Shown piece after piece: positions 8,210 to 16,011 of a stretch of DNA of 39,741 bases (positions are counted from its first letter, which is position 1; each line of letters starts with the position of its first letter). Made by a program: the position numbers and the translations under genes. The DNA is from CAZGTQ01 sp964528575 (lineage in GTDB: Bacteria; Planctomycetota; UBA1135; GCA-002686595), in the NCBI GenBank assembly GCA_964528575.1, contig CAZGTQ010000245.1, positions 1-39,741 on the forward strand, given 5' to 3'. The notes under the pieces are model-generated. The model saw only the letters and a list, made by a program, of their open reading frames with translations, searched no databases and was not told the origin of the DNA.

Positions 8210-9855
8210 AGCGTGCGGCCGCGGCGGCGGCGCCCGCGCTCGCGCTCTTGTTCGCGGCGTGCCGCGACGAGCCGCCGAGCGTGCCGTTCTGCTTCACGAA
8301 CGTCGCGCCCTCGTGCGGCATCGACCTCGTCACGACGTCGGGCGCCGAGCCGTCGACGCAGATCGTCGAGGTGAAGGGCGGCGGCGTCGCGCTGATCGAC
8401 GTCGATGCGGACGGGGACTACGACGTCTTCGTGCCCAACGGCGCGACGCTCGACGACCCGGCGCGCGGTCCGGGCGCGCGGCTGTTCGAGAACCGCGGCG
8501 GGCTCGCGTTCGCGGAGCGAGCGGTCGATTTCGCGCGCTGGAGCATGGGCGTCGCGGTGGGGGACGTCGACGGGGACGGCTACGACGACGCGTACGTCAC
8601 GTGCTTCGGCCCCGACGCGCTGCTGCGCAACCGCGGCGGCACGCTCGCCGTCGAGCCGGGCGGCGACTGGCCCGCGCAGTGGACGACCGGTTGCGCGTTC
8701 GGCGACCTCGACGCGGACGGCGACCTCGACCTGTACGTCGCGGGCTATCTCGAGCTCGATCCCGCCGCTCCGCCGCCGATGAGCCGTTTCCTCGACGTCG
8801 ACGTCTTCGCCGGCCCGCGCGGCCTGCCGCCGGTCGCCGACCGCGTGTACGCGAACCGCGGCGACGGCACGTTCGAGGAGATCACCGCGAGCGCGGGCTT
8901 CGACGCGGTCGAGCCGTCGTTCGGGCTCGGCGCGGCGATCCTCGACTTCGACCTCGACGGCCGCCAAGACGTGTTCGTCGGCAACGACTCGCAGCCGAAC
9001 TTCCTGTTCCTCGGCCGCGCAGACGGGCCGTTCGAGGAGGCGGCCTTCGAGCTCGGCCTCGCGACGAACGCCGACGGCCAGGGCCAGGCGACGATGGGCA
9101 TCGCGATCGGCGACGTGAACGCCGACGGCGCGCCCGACGTCCTCACGACGAACTTCGCGAACGACACGAACACGCTCCACCAGAGTCGGCCCGGCGGCGG
9201 CTTCGAGGACGCGACGCGCCGCTGGGGCGTCGGCCCGGCGAGCCGCCGCTCCCTCGGCTGGGCCGCAGGCTTCTTCGACTTCGACCACGACGGCGACGAG
9301 GATCTGCTCGTCCTGAACGGCCACGTGTACCCGAGCGCGGTCACGGAACAGCTCGGCACTCCGCGCGCACAGACCCCGCTCCTGTTCGCCCGCGAGCCCG
9401 ACCGCTTCGTCCTCGTCGAGCCGAGCGCCGCGCGCCCCTGGCTCGCCGCCCCCCACGTCGACCGCGGCGCCGCGTTCGGCGACCTCGACGGGGACGGCGA
9501 CGTCGACTTCGTCGTGACCGAGCTGAACGGCGCGGTCCGCGTGATGCGCAACGACCTGGGGCCCGCGGCGCCCCCCGCCCTGGTCGTCCGCCTCCTCGAC
9601 GAGCGCCCCGGCGTCGGCAACCGCCGCGGCCTCGGCAGCCGCATCGAGCTCCTCGGCGCCGCCGAGCGCGCCACCCGCTGGATCGCGAGCGGCACGAGCT
9701 ACCTCTCGGCGAGCGCCCCCCAAGCCTGGTTCGCGCTCCCGCCCCACGCCGCCGAGCTGACGCTCGTCGTCACATGGAGCGACGGGACCAGGCAGGAGGT
9801 GAGCGGAGTGAGCGGAGTGAGCGGCACCCCCCTCACCGTTCACCGCTCGAACTGA
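8206..9855 (+). CDS. FG-GAP/VCBS-repeat lipoprotein with ASPIC/UnbV domain
   Basis: 549 residues. The N-terminal signal ends in LLFAAC (lipobox), so it is probably lipid-anchored outside the cytoplasm. The body holds integrin-alpha-like FG-GAP/VCBS blades with calcium-binding-type loops (DVDADGDYD, DVDGDGYDD, DLDADGDLD, DFDLDGRQD, DVNADGAPD, DFDHDGDED, DLDGDGDVD), about seven in all, which should form a beta-propeller. The last 90 residues are an ASPIC/UnbV domain (NRRGLGSRIEL, then SGTSYLSASAPQAWFALP, then LTLVVTWSDG). This is the CRTAC1-like architecture common in Planctomycetota and Acidobacteriota. The role is unknown; carbohydrate or protein binding at the cell surface is likely. It is translationally coupled to the TPR gene. 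The C-terminus carries an in-frame 9-base repeat giving VSGVSGVSG. Confidence 0.88.
   Translation: MKRAAAAAAPALALLFAACRDEPPSVPFCFTNVAPSCGIDLVTTSGAEPSTQIVEVKGGGVALIDVDADGDYDVFVPNGATLDDPARGPGARLFENRGGLAFAERAVDFARWSMGVAVGDVDGDGYDDAYVTCFGPDALLRNRGGTLAVEPGGDWPAQWTTGCAFGDLDADGDLDLYVAGYLELDPAAPPPMSRFLDVDVFAGPRGLPPVADRVYANRGDGTFEEITASAGFDAVEPSFGLGAAILDFDLDGRQDVFVGNDSQPNFLFLGRADGPFEEAAFELGLATNADGQGQATMGIAIGDVNADGAPDVLTTNFANDTNTLHQSRPGGGFEDATRRWGVGPASRRSLGWAAGFFDFDHDGDEDLLVLNGHVYPSAVTEQLGTPRAQTPLLFAREPDRFVLVEPSAARPWLAAPHVDRGAAFGDLDGDGDVDFVVTELNGAVRVMRNDLGPAAPPALVVRLLDERPGVGNRRGLGSRIELLGAAERATRWIASGTSYLSASAPQAWFALPPHAAELTLVVTWSDGTRQEVSGVSGVSGTPLTVHRSN
9799..9825 (+). repeat. 9-base tandem repeat, three copies, in frame
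   Basis: gtgagcgga, gtgagcgga, gtgagcggc in succession, coding VSGVSGVSG at the end of the UnbV protein. It is a short slippage-type expansion that keeps the frame. Confidence 0.85.
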
Positions 9856-10070
9856 CTGGCTTGCGTGTTGGTCGGGGTCGGCGAGCGGTCGAACCGGCCC
9901 CAGCGGCGGCCGCCTTCGGCCGAAAGCGCCGGACGCAGGCCCTCCGCCGACGCCCGAATTCGCCCGAGTCGGGTGCTGCCGCCCGCCGGAGAGACCCTTC
10001 GGGGGGCGCCCAGGTCGCGTTCCAACACGGAACCCATCCAGCTCCAGCGGTTTGCGATATCGTAGGGCCG
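9856..10070 (+). other. 215-base intergenic region with small hairpins
   Basis: This is the longest gene-free stretch. It holds a 6-bp stem with a CCTT loop (9907-9922), an inverted repeat cccgagtcggg (about 9963-9973) and acccttcgggg further on. No T-run follows any of them, so none looks like a classical terminator. A small open frame inside (9865-10065) has no recognisable protein character. The right end carries the TATCGT promoter-like hexamer of the next gene. Confidence 0.4.
10058..10063 (+). promoter_or_regulatory. -10-like hexamer TATCGT, 7 bases before start codon
   Basis: TATCGT fits TANNNT, lies in one of the few AT-richer patches of the region (gcgatatcgtag) and ends 7 bases before the ATG at 10071. 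This is compatible with a leaderless or nearly leaderless transcript. Confidence 0.45.
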
Positions 10071-11276
10071 ATGCTCCCTCGTCTCCTGCTCCCCGTCCTC
10101 CTGTCGCTCCTGTGTGCTCCTCTCGGCGCCGGCGTCGGGCCGCACGGGGAGCTGCTCGTCGCGTCGTTCTCGACGAATCAGGTGCTGCGGTACGACCTCG
10201 AGACGGGGGCGCTGCTCGGCGTCGCGGCGTCGGGCGGCGGGCTCGTGCAGCCGAGCGCGGTCCTGTGCAAGCCGAACGGCGAAGTGCTCGTCGCGTCGTT
10301 CGCAACCCATCGGATCCTGCGCTACTCCGCGACCGGCGCGTTCCTCGGGGAGCTCGTCTCCACGGGCAGCGGCGGGCTCTTCGGGCCGGCGGACATGGCG
10401 ATCGGACCGGACGGCGCGCTCTACGTGACGAGCTCGCTGACCGGGGCCGTGCTGCGGTACAGCCTCGCGACCGGCGCGTTCCTGGGAGCGGTGATCCAGA
10501 CGGGGAGCGGGTTCCCCGGCGCCGCGTCGCTCGCGTTCGGGCCCGACGGGGACCTGTTCGTGTCGAGCACGACCGAGCACCGCATCCTGCGGCTCGACGC
10601 GCAGACAGGCGTGCTGCAGCCGAACTTCGTGCCGTCGGGGTCGGGCGGGCTCTTCCGGCCGCGCGGGCTCACGTTCGGGCCGAGCGGGCTGCTCGTCGCC
10701 TCGCAAGGGCCGAGCTCGGTCCTGCGCTTCCATTCCGTCACCGGCGCCTTCCTCGGCGTGCTCGTCGGGCCCGGCGTCGGCGGCGTGATCGGCGCGCGCG
10801 ATCTCGCGCTCGATGTCGACGGCCGTCTGAACGTCGCCTCGTTCGACAACAGCACGGTCAAACGTTTCTCCGCGACGAGCGGCGCGTTCCTGCAGACGCT
10901 CGTGCCGGCGGGAGCCGGCGGGCTCGTCGGGCCTGCGGCGCTCTGCGTCGTGCCGCCGCCGCCGCTCGCGCTCGCCGACCCCGCGCCCGGCGTCACCGGA
11001 GTCGTCAACCGCATCGACGTGAGCTTCGCCACGCCCGGCGAGGCGGTGATCGTCGCGGTCGGGCTCCAGCTCGGCACCGTCCTCGTGCCGAGCTGCAACG
11101 TCACGATCGGCCTCGCGGCGCCGCTCGTGCTCGGCACGCCGGTCGCGAACGCCGCGGGCGTCGCGCGCCTCGACGTGCCGGTCCCCGACTTCGTCTCCGG
11201 GCTCACGCTGCTCTTGCAGGCCTTCGAGCCGGCATCCTGCCGCGTGAGCGCCGTCGAGTCGTTCACGTTCCCCTAG
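10071..11276 (+). CDS. secreted NHL/SMP-30-like beta-propeller protein
   Basis: 401 residues with a signal peptide (MLPRLLLPVLLSLLCAPLGAG). Six to seven repeated blades of about 45 residues follow, each with a pattern like FGPDGDLFVSSTTEHRILRLD followed by TGAFLG and SGSGG or SGGL. This is the NHL or SMP-30/gluconolaconase-like propeller pattern (family name gluconolactonase). A C-terminal beta-sandwich-like domain of about 95 residues begins at LADPAPGVTGVVNRIDV and contains two Cys (in PSCNVTIG and PASCRVSA). That domain type ends many secreted proteins of Planctomycetota. No enzymatic residues were identified, and many members of this type are probably binding or structural proteins. The start is supported by the signal peptide and a close -10-like element. 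It appears monocistronic. Confidence 0.82.
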   Translation: MLPRLLLPVLLSLLCAPLGAGVGPHGELLVASFSTNQVLRYDLETGALLGVAASGGGLVQPSAVLCKPNGEVLVASFATHRILRYSATGAFLGELVSTGSGGLFGPADMAIGPDGALYVTSSLTGAVLRYSLATGAFLGAVIQTGSGFPGAASLAFGPDGDLFVSSTTEHRILRLDAQTGVLQPNFVPSGSGGLFRPRGLTFGPSGLLVASQGPSSVLRFHSVTGAFLGVLVGPGVGGVIGARDLALDVDGRLNVASFDNSTVKRFSATSGAFLQTLVPAGAGGLVGPAALCVVPPPPLALADPAPGVTGVVNRIDVSFATPGEAVIVAVGLQLGTVLVPSCNVTIGLAAPLVLGTPVANAAGVARLDVPVPDFVSGLTLLLQAFEPASCRVSAVESFTFP

Positions 11277-11366
11277 CTCGTCCAGGACACGCGTCGTCGG
11301 TCCGCGAGCTCGGCCGCCCTCGCTCGAGCTTGAGCCTGCGCGGCGGGCCGTGCATCCTGCCCCGCG

Positions 11367-12296
11367 TTGGCCGCGACGACCCTCGAGACCCTCGACGTGC
11401 TCTGCCGCTCGTGCGGAGCGACGCTCACCCTCGAGCCGCACCTGCGCACGGCCCAGTGCCCGTACTGCGACTCGCCGTCCGTCGTCGAGCGGCCGCCGAC
11501 GCCCGACCGGCCCGACCCGAGCTTCGTCGTCGGGTTCGTCGTCGAGCGCGAGCGCGCGACCGAGGCGGTGCGGCGCTGGATCGGCAGCCGTGGGCCGTTC
11601 GCGCACTCGGGCCTGAAGCGCGCGACCCTCGAGAAGGTGCGCGGCGTCTACTTGCCCGCGTACCTGTACGGCGCCGTCGGCGAGAGCGAGTACGAGGCCG
11701 AGATCGGCGAGAACTACCAGGAGGTCGAGACCTACACGACGACGGACGCGAAAGGCAACGTGCAGGTGCACACGCGCGTCGTCACACGCACCGAGTGGCG
11801 CGAGCTGCGCGGACGCTACTGCGCGTACGTGCTCGACGTGCTCGTCACGGCCTCGAAGGGGTTGCCGAACGAGGAGCTCGAGACGATCGAGCCGTTCGAC
11901 CTGCGCGCGCTGCGCCGCTACACGCCCGCGCTGCTCTCCGGCTGGATCGCCGAGGAGCCGTCGATCGGCATCGACGACTGTTTCCGCGACGCGCACGACG
12001 AGACGGTGCAGCGCGTCGGCCGCGACCTCGAGGCGTTCCTGCCCGGCGACTCCGCGCGCGAGCTGCGCTACACGACCCGGCTGCGCGCCGAGGTGATCGA
12101 CCTCGTGCTCCTGCCGGTGTGGGTGTTCGCGGCGCGCTACGATCCCGACAAGCCGCCGGTGCGCGTCCTCGTCAACGGCCAGACCGGCGAGGTCCAGGGC
12201 AAGGTGCCGCTCTCGGTCCCGAAGATCGCGGCCGCGGTGGTCGTCGGCTTGCTCGTCGTCGTCGCTATCGTCCTGCTCCTGGCGGCGAGCCGATGA
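11367..12296 (+). CDS. zinc-ribbon membrane protein, paralogue 1
   Basis: 309 residues from a TTG start; a GTG 30 bases downstream (11397) is an alternative that would cut closer to the ribbon. The N-terminus is a four-Cys zinc ribbon (C13, C16, C31, C34; CRSC...CPYC). A soluble domain of about 230 residues follows, with segments such as LPAYLYGAVGESEYEAEIGENY and a PVWVFAARYDPDKPPVRVLVNGQTGEVQG region. It ends in one hydrophobic helix (VVVGLLVVVAIVLLLAASR), making it a tail-anchored protein with the ribbon in the cytoplasm. Related proteins are usually annotated only as zinc-ribbon or TFIIB-type zinc-ribbon proteins, sometimes mislabelled as helicase PriA-like. The function is unknown. The stop overlaps the start of paralogue 2 (ATGA). 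Confidence 0.75.
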   Translation: MAATTLETLDVLCRSCGATLTLEPHLRTAQCPYCDSPSVVERPPTPDRPDPSFVVGFVVERERATEAVRRWIGSRGPFAHSGLKRATLEKVRGVYLPAYLYGAVGESEYEAEIGENYQEVETYTTTDAKGNVQVHTRVVTRTEWRELRGRYCAYVLDVLVTASKGLPNEELETIEPFDLRALRRYTPALLSGWIAEEPSIGIDDCFRDAHDETVQRVGRDLEAFLPGDSARELRYTTRLRAEVIDLVLLPVWVFAARYDPDKPPVRVLVNGQTGEVQGKVPLSVPKIAAAVVVGLLVVVAIVLLLAASR

Positions 12297-13300
12297 GCGT
12301 CAGCGTCGGAGACTGCGAGCGCTGCGCCAGCCCGCTCGCGCCCGGGGATCTGCGCTGCGCGATCTGCGGCCAATCGACGCCGCGGGCGAGCGAGAGCCGC
12401 GTGTCGCTGCACGTCGACGTGCTGCGCTGCGAGGAGTGCGGCGCGTCCGTCTCGTACGACGCGAGCGTGCGCGCGCCGCGCTGCGCGTTCTGCGGCTCGG
12501 TGATGAAGCTCGAGGAGCTCGCGGACCCCGTCGAGCAAGCCGACCGCTGGCTGCCGTTCACCGTCGACGCGGACGCGGCCCGCGCGGCGTTGCGGCGCTG
12601 GCTCGGCTCGCTCGGCTGGTTCCGGCCCTCCGACCTGCGCTCAGAGGCCGCGATCGACTCGCTGCGGCCGCTGTGGTGGGTCGCTTGGATCTTCGACGCC
12701 GAGGCGCTCGTGTCGTGGACGTGCGACGCGAACGTCGGAGGCCGGCGTTCGGACTGGGCCCCGTACGCCGGCCAGGAGCGGCTCGTGTTCGACGACATCC
12801 TCGTGTCGGCGTCGCGCGGGCTCACCGACGCCGAGGCGTACGCGTTGGCGCCGAGCTACGACCTGCGGAGCGCGGCCGAGGGCGTGCCGGCGGACGGCGA
12901 TCGCGGTGGCGATCAGAATGGCGGCCACGACGAGAGCGGTCCGGCGCTCGAGCGCTTCGACGTGCAGCGCTCGCAGGCCCGCGCGCGCGTGCTCGACGCG
13001 ATCCGCCGCGTCGCGACCGCCCGGGTCGAGGCCGACTGCGCGCCCGGCACGCGCCAGCGCAACGTGCACACGGCGGCGCTCTTGCGGCGGCTCGAGACGC
13101 GGCGCGTCGCGCTCCCCGCGCACGTGCTCGCGTACCGCTACCGGGGCGCGCTGTACCGCGTCGTCATCAGCGGCCAGGACGCGCGCTGCGTGCGCGGGAG
13201 CGCGCCGTACTCGGCCGCGAAGATCGCGCTCGTCGTCGCGATCGCGCTCGCGGCGCTCCTGGCGATCGCGGCGATCGCGCTCGTCGCGTCCAGCTCGTAG
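12293..13300 (+). CDS. double zinc-ribbon membrane protein, paralogue 2
   Basis: 335 residues. Two zinc ribbons lie at the N-terminus: C8, C11, C22, C25 and C46, C49, C64, C67. The next 200 residues follow the same plan as the upstream gene, including matching segments (FDDILVSASRGLTDAE against LDVLVTASKGLPNEE; VVISGQDARCVRG against VLVNGQTGEVQGK). The C-terminal membrane helix is also shared (KIALVVAIALAALLAIAAIAL). A Gly/Asp-rich insert (about residues 200-222) is unique to this copy. The pair probably arose by tandem duplication, with this copy having an extra ribbon, and the products may form a heteromer in the membrane. The function is unknown. It ends 24 bases from the convergent lipoprotein gene. 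Confidence 0.75.
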   Translation: MSVSVGDCERCASPLAPGDLRCAICGQSTPRASESRVSLHVDVLRCEECGASVSYDASVRAPRCAFCGSVMKLEELADPVEQADRWLPFTVDADAARAALRRWLGSLGWFRPSDLRSEAAIDSLRPLWWVAWIFDAEALVSWTCDANVGGRRSDWAPYAGQERLVFDDILVSASRGLTDAEAYALAPSYDLRSAAEGVPADGDRGGDQNGGHDESGPALERFDVQRSQARARVLDAIRRVATARVEADCAPGTRQRNVHTAALLRRLETRRVALPAHVLAYRYRGALYRVVISGQDARCVRGSAPYSAAKIALVVAIALAALLAIAAIALVASSS

Positions 13301-13324
13301 CCCTGATCGCGCCGCCGCGCGCGT

Positions 13325-14902
13325 TCAGCGCTCGCGGTCCTCCGCCACGAGCAGGCGCGCGACGATCAGCTCCTGGAGGTCGGCGCGCGCCGACGAGCTC
13401 GCGATCGCCGATGCGGTCTTCGAGGCGTGGGCGAGCACGTCCGCCGAGAGCTCGTGGCGCTCGAGGAGCGCGCGCAACGCCCGCTCCTGGTTCGACGAGG
13501 AGGGGGTGCTCGCGATCGCGTCGAGGCAGGCGATCAGGACCGCGTCGTCGGTCGGGCCGGTGCGCAGGAGCCGGACCAGGAACTCCGTGCGCGTGCTGCT
13601 CGACGCGATCCGGCCGGCTCCGCGGGCGAGGTCGGCGCGCAGCGCGAGCGCGTCCGCGCGCGGCAGCCGCGCCTGGTCGGCGTCCCCGATCGCGGCGACG
13701 ACGGCGCCGAGCGCGCGCTCCTGGCTCGACGACGACGGGATGCTCCAGATCGTGTCGAGGCTCGCCGCGAGCACGCCGGGGTCCGCCGGCGCGACGCGCA
13801 GCAGCTCGCACAAGAGCTCCGTGCGCGTGCTCGTCGAGGGGATGCTCGCGAAAGCGCGCACGAGCTGCGCATGCTGGGTGGGACGCAGCGATTGCGCGAG
13901 GAGAGCGCGGAACGCGCGCCCCTGCGCGCTCGTCGACGGGATCGACGAGACCGCCTCGATCCACACCTCGATGACGCCGGGGTCGAGCAGCTCGCGGCCG
14001 CCCTCGTCCGGGACGCGCGGCGCGGCCCCGAGCACCGTGACGAGCGATGCGGAGCTCGTCGACGACGAGGGGATCGAGCGCGCCGAGCGGATCAGCGCGT
14101 GCGCGACCGGCGCGTCGACGCGGCGGTAGCGGGCGACCGCCTCGATCACGTTCCCGCGGGCCGACGTCGACGGGATGCCGTCCGCGGTGTCGAGGATCGC
14201 GAGCGAGAGCTGCGTGTCCGCGGGACGGTGCTGCGCGAGCTCGGTGAGCAAATCGCCGCGCGTCGAGCTGCTCGTGACGTGCGACACGGCCTTCGCCGCG
14301 CGGACGAGCTGATCCGCATCGAGCTCGCCTGCGCGCAGCGCCTCGCCGAAGTAGATGCGCTGCGCGTCCGAGCTGTGCAGCCGCTCGATCTCCGCGAGCA
14401 GTCCGTCGGCGCCGCTCTCCGCCGCGATCCGCTCGGCGCGCGCCTTGGCGCCGATCGACGTGCGCGTGACGAGCATCTCGACGACGCGCGCGAGCAGCGC
14501 GCGGCCTTCGGCGTCGAGCGGCTGCTCGCTTCCCTCGACACGGTAGACGAGCACCGCGGCGCCCGGCTCGCCGGCGATCGCGGGCGTCACGTCGATCGTC
14601 CGGTCGCGCCCGCGCGCGTCGCTGCGGATGCGCAGGTAGCCGTCCGGCGAGAGCGACGCGACGGCTGCGTCGTCGTCGGTGAACGCGATGGCGCCGCTCG
14701 TCTCGAGCTCGGTCCTGTCGCCGTCCTCGCGGACTTCGATCGTCGTGTGGCGCGTCGAGCCGGAGCTCTGGATCCGCGTGACGATCCCGTCGCCCTGGAT
14801 GACCCAGTGGGTGCCGGACAAGCCCTCGCAAGCGGCGAGGGCGAGGACGAGAGCGAGCGCGCCGAGCGCGACGAGACTGGTGAGAGCTGTGCGGTGCTGC
14901 AT
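13325..14902 (-). CDS. lipoprotein with about nine SSS-type helical repeats
   Basis: 525 residues from the ATG at 14902. An ATG 36 bases further upstream is possible but would spoil the signal peptide. A lipoprotein signal (lipobox LAAC, Cys 25) is followed by a beta-rich domain of about 90 residues (WVIQGDGIVTRIQSSG, GAIAFTDDDAAVASLSPDGYLRI). Then comes a helical region whose repeats of about 33-45 residues each begin with I-P/A-S-S/T-S-x-R/Q, for example IPSTSTRTELLCELL, IASSSTRTEFLVRLL and IASSSARADLQELIV; nine copies end at the C-terminus. The overall layout matches a family seen in Acidobacteriota and Bacteroidota, often fused to M56 peptidases, in which the repeat reads ISSDYE. Here the Asp-Tyr pair is replaced by Ser/Thr-Ser. 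It is probably a periplasmic protein-interaction scaffold. It lies downstream of the peptide importer on the same strand, 83 bases away. Confidence 0.75.
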   Translation of the reverse strand: MQHRTALTSLVALGALALVLALAACEGLSGTHWVIQGDGIVTRIQSSGSTRHTTIEVREDGDRTELETSGAIAFTDDDAAVASLSPDGYLRIRSDARGRDRTIDVTPAIAGEPGAAVLVYRVEGSEQPLDAEGRALLARVVEMLVTRTSIGAKARAERIAAESGADGLLAEIERLHSSDAQRIYFGEALRAGELDADQLVRAAKAVSHVTSSSTRGDLLTELAQHRPADTQLSLAILDTADGIPSTSARGNVIEAVARYRRVDAPVAHALIRSARSIPSSSTSSASLVTVLGAAPRVPDEGGRELLDPGVIEVWIEAVSSIPSTSAQGRAFRALLAQSLRPTQHAQLVRAFASIPSTSTRTELLCELLRVAPADPGVLAASLDTIWSIPSSSSQERALGAVVAAIGDADQARLPRADALALRADLARGAGRIASSSTRTEFLVRLLRTGPTDDAVLIACLDAIASTPSSSNQERALRALLERHELSADVLAHASKTASAIASSSARADLQELIVARLLVAEDRER

Positions 14903-14985
14903 GCGAGCAGTCCTGACGGCCGCGACGGCGGTCGCCACGAGTCCTGGCTAGGGTCGGTGGAGTGGACGGAGGGGCAGGGCTCGCG

Positions 14986-16011
14986 TCACTTCAGCCCGGT
15001 CATTTCAACGTACCGGTCCGCGAAAGGGCAAGCGACCGCGCTCCCGGGCGGGCCGGGGAGGAGCGCTGGATCGTCCGTCGCGCACGCAGGCTGCGCGATC
15101 GGGCAGCGCGTGCGGAAGCCGCAGCCCGACGGCCGCTCGAGCGGCGAGGGCACGTCGCCGACGAGGCGGATCCGGCCGCTGCGGTCGGCGCGCGGGTCGG
15201 GCACCGGCACGGCGGAGAGCAGCGCGCGCGTGTACGGATGGCGCGGCGTCGTCCACAGCTCCTCGGCGCCGCCGATCTCGACGATGCGGCCGAGGTACAT
15301 CACCGCGATGCGGTCGGCGACGTGGCGGACGATCGACAGGTCGTGCGCGACGAACAGGGTCGTCAGCCGCAGCTCGGCGGCGAGCTCCCGCATCAGCTCG
15401 AGGACCTGCGCCCGCACGGAGACGTCGAGCGCGCTCACCGGCTCGTCCGCGACCAGGAGACGCGGCCGGGTGGCGAGCGCGCACGCGATGCCGACCCGCT
15501 GGCGCTGGCCGCCGGAGAGCTCGTGCGGGTAGCGGCCGGCCGTGCTCGCGTCGAGCCCGACGCGCTCGAGCAGCGCGAGGGCGCGCGCGCGGCGCTCGCG
15601 GCGCGTCGCGCGCGCGTGGAGCTCGAGCGGCCGCTCGACCAGCGCCTGCACGCTCGAACGCGGGTTGAGCGAGGAGTCGGGGTCCTGGAAGATCATCTGC
15701 ACCTGCGCGCGGTACGGGCGCATCGCGCGCCGGCCGAGCCCGTTGAGGTCGACCTGGCCGCGCTCGGTGCGCAGGAGCACGCGCCCCGCGAGGCTCACGT
15801 CGGGCGTCATCGCGCGGTGCAGGTTCACGACCGCGCGCGCGACGCTCGTCTTGCCCGAGCCCGACTCGCCGACGAGGCCGAGCACCTCGCCCTCGGCGAG
15901 CTCGAACGAGACGCCGTCGACCGCGCTCACCGTCCCGATGCGCCGGCGCAAGAGGCCGCCGTAGCGCGGGAAGCGCACGGCGAGGTCCCGTACCTCGAGC
16001 AGCGCTTTCAT
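14986..16011 (-). CDS. peptide ABC transporter ATP-binding protein, OppF/DppF type
   Basis: 341 residues. ATPase for uptake of peptides or similar solutes. Visible motifs are Walker A GESGSGKT (48-55), the Q-loop in MIFQDPDSSLNPR, the signature LSGGQRQRVGIA near 167, Walker B LLVADEPVSALDVS and the switch His in FVAHDLS. The C-terminal oligopeptide-transporter tail has TPRHPYTRALLSAVP and the Cys-containing CGFRTRCPIAQPAC. It resembles the F-type partner (VSAVDGVSFELAEGE with Arg-rich residues just before) or the second half of YejF. The OppD-type partner, or the first half of YejF, is absent from this window. The ATG at 16011 overlaps the stop of the upstream permease gene (ATGA), so it belongs to the Yej-like operon. 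Confidence 0.92.
   Translation of the reverse strand: MKALLEVRDLAVRFPRYGGLLRRRIGTVSAVDGVSFELAEGEVLGLVGESGSGKTSVARAVVNLHRAMTPDVSLAGRVLLRTERGQVDLNGLGRRAMRPYRAQVQMIFQDPDSSLNPRSSVQALVERPLELHARATRRERRARALALLERVGLDASTAGRYPHELSGGQRQRVGIACALATRPRLLVADEPVSALDVSVRAQVLELMRELAAELRLTTLFVAHDLSIVRHVADRIAVMYLGRIVEIGGAEELWTTPRHPYTRALLSAVPVPDPRADRSGRIRLVGDVPSPLERPSGCGFRTRCPIAQPACATDDPALLPGPPGSAVACPFADRYVEMTGLK

Noticed and set aside
9907..9922. 6-bp hairpin as an intrinsic terminator
   Set aside because: The stem is short and is followed by gaaagcg, not by a T-run, so there is no support for a terminator on either strand.
9865..10065. Small 66-codon frame in the gap after the UnbV protein gene
   Set aside because: Pro/Arg-rich, no start signal and no motif. 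It is best explained as chance absence of stops in GC-rich DNA.
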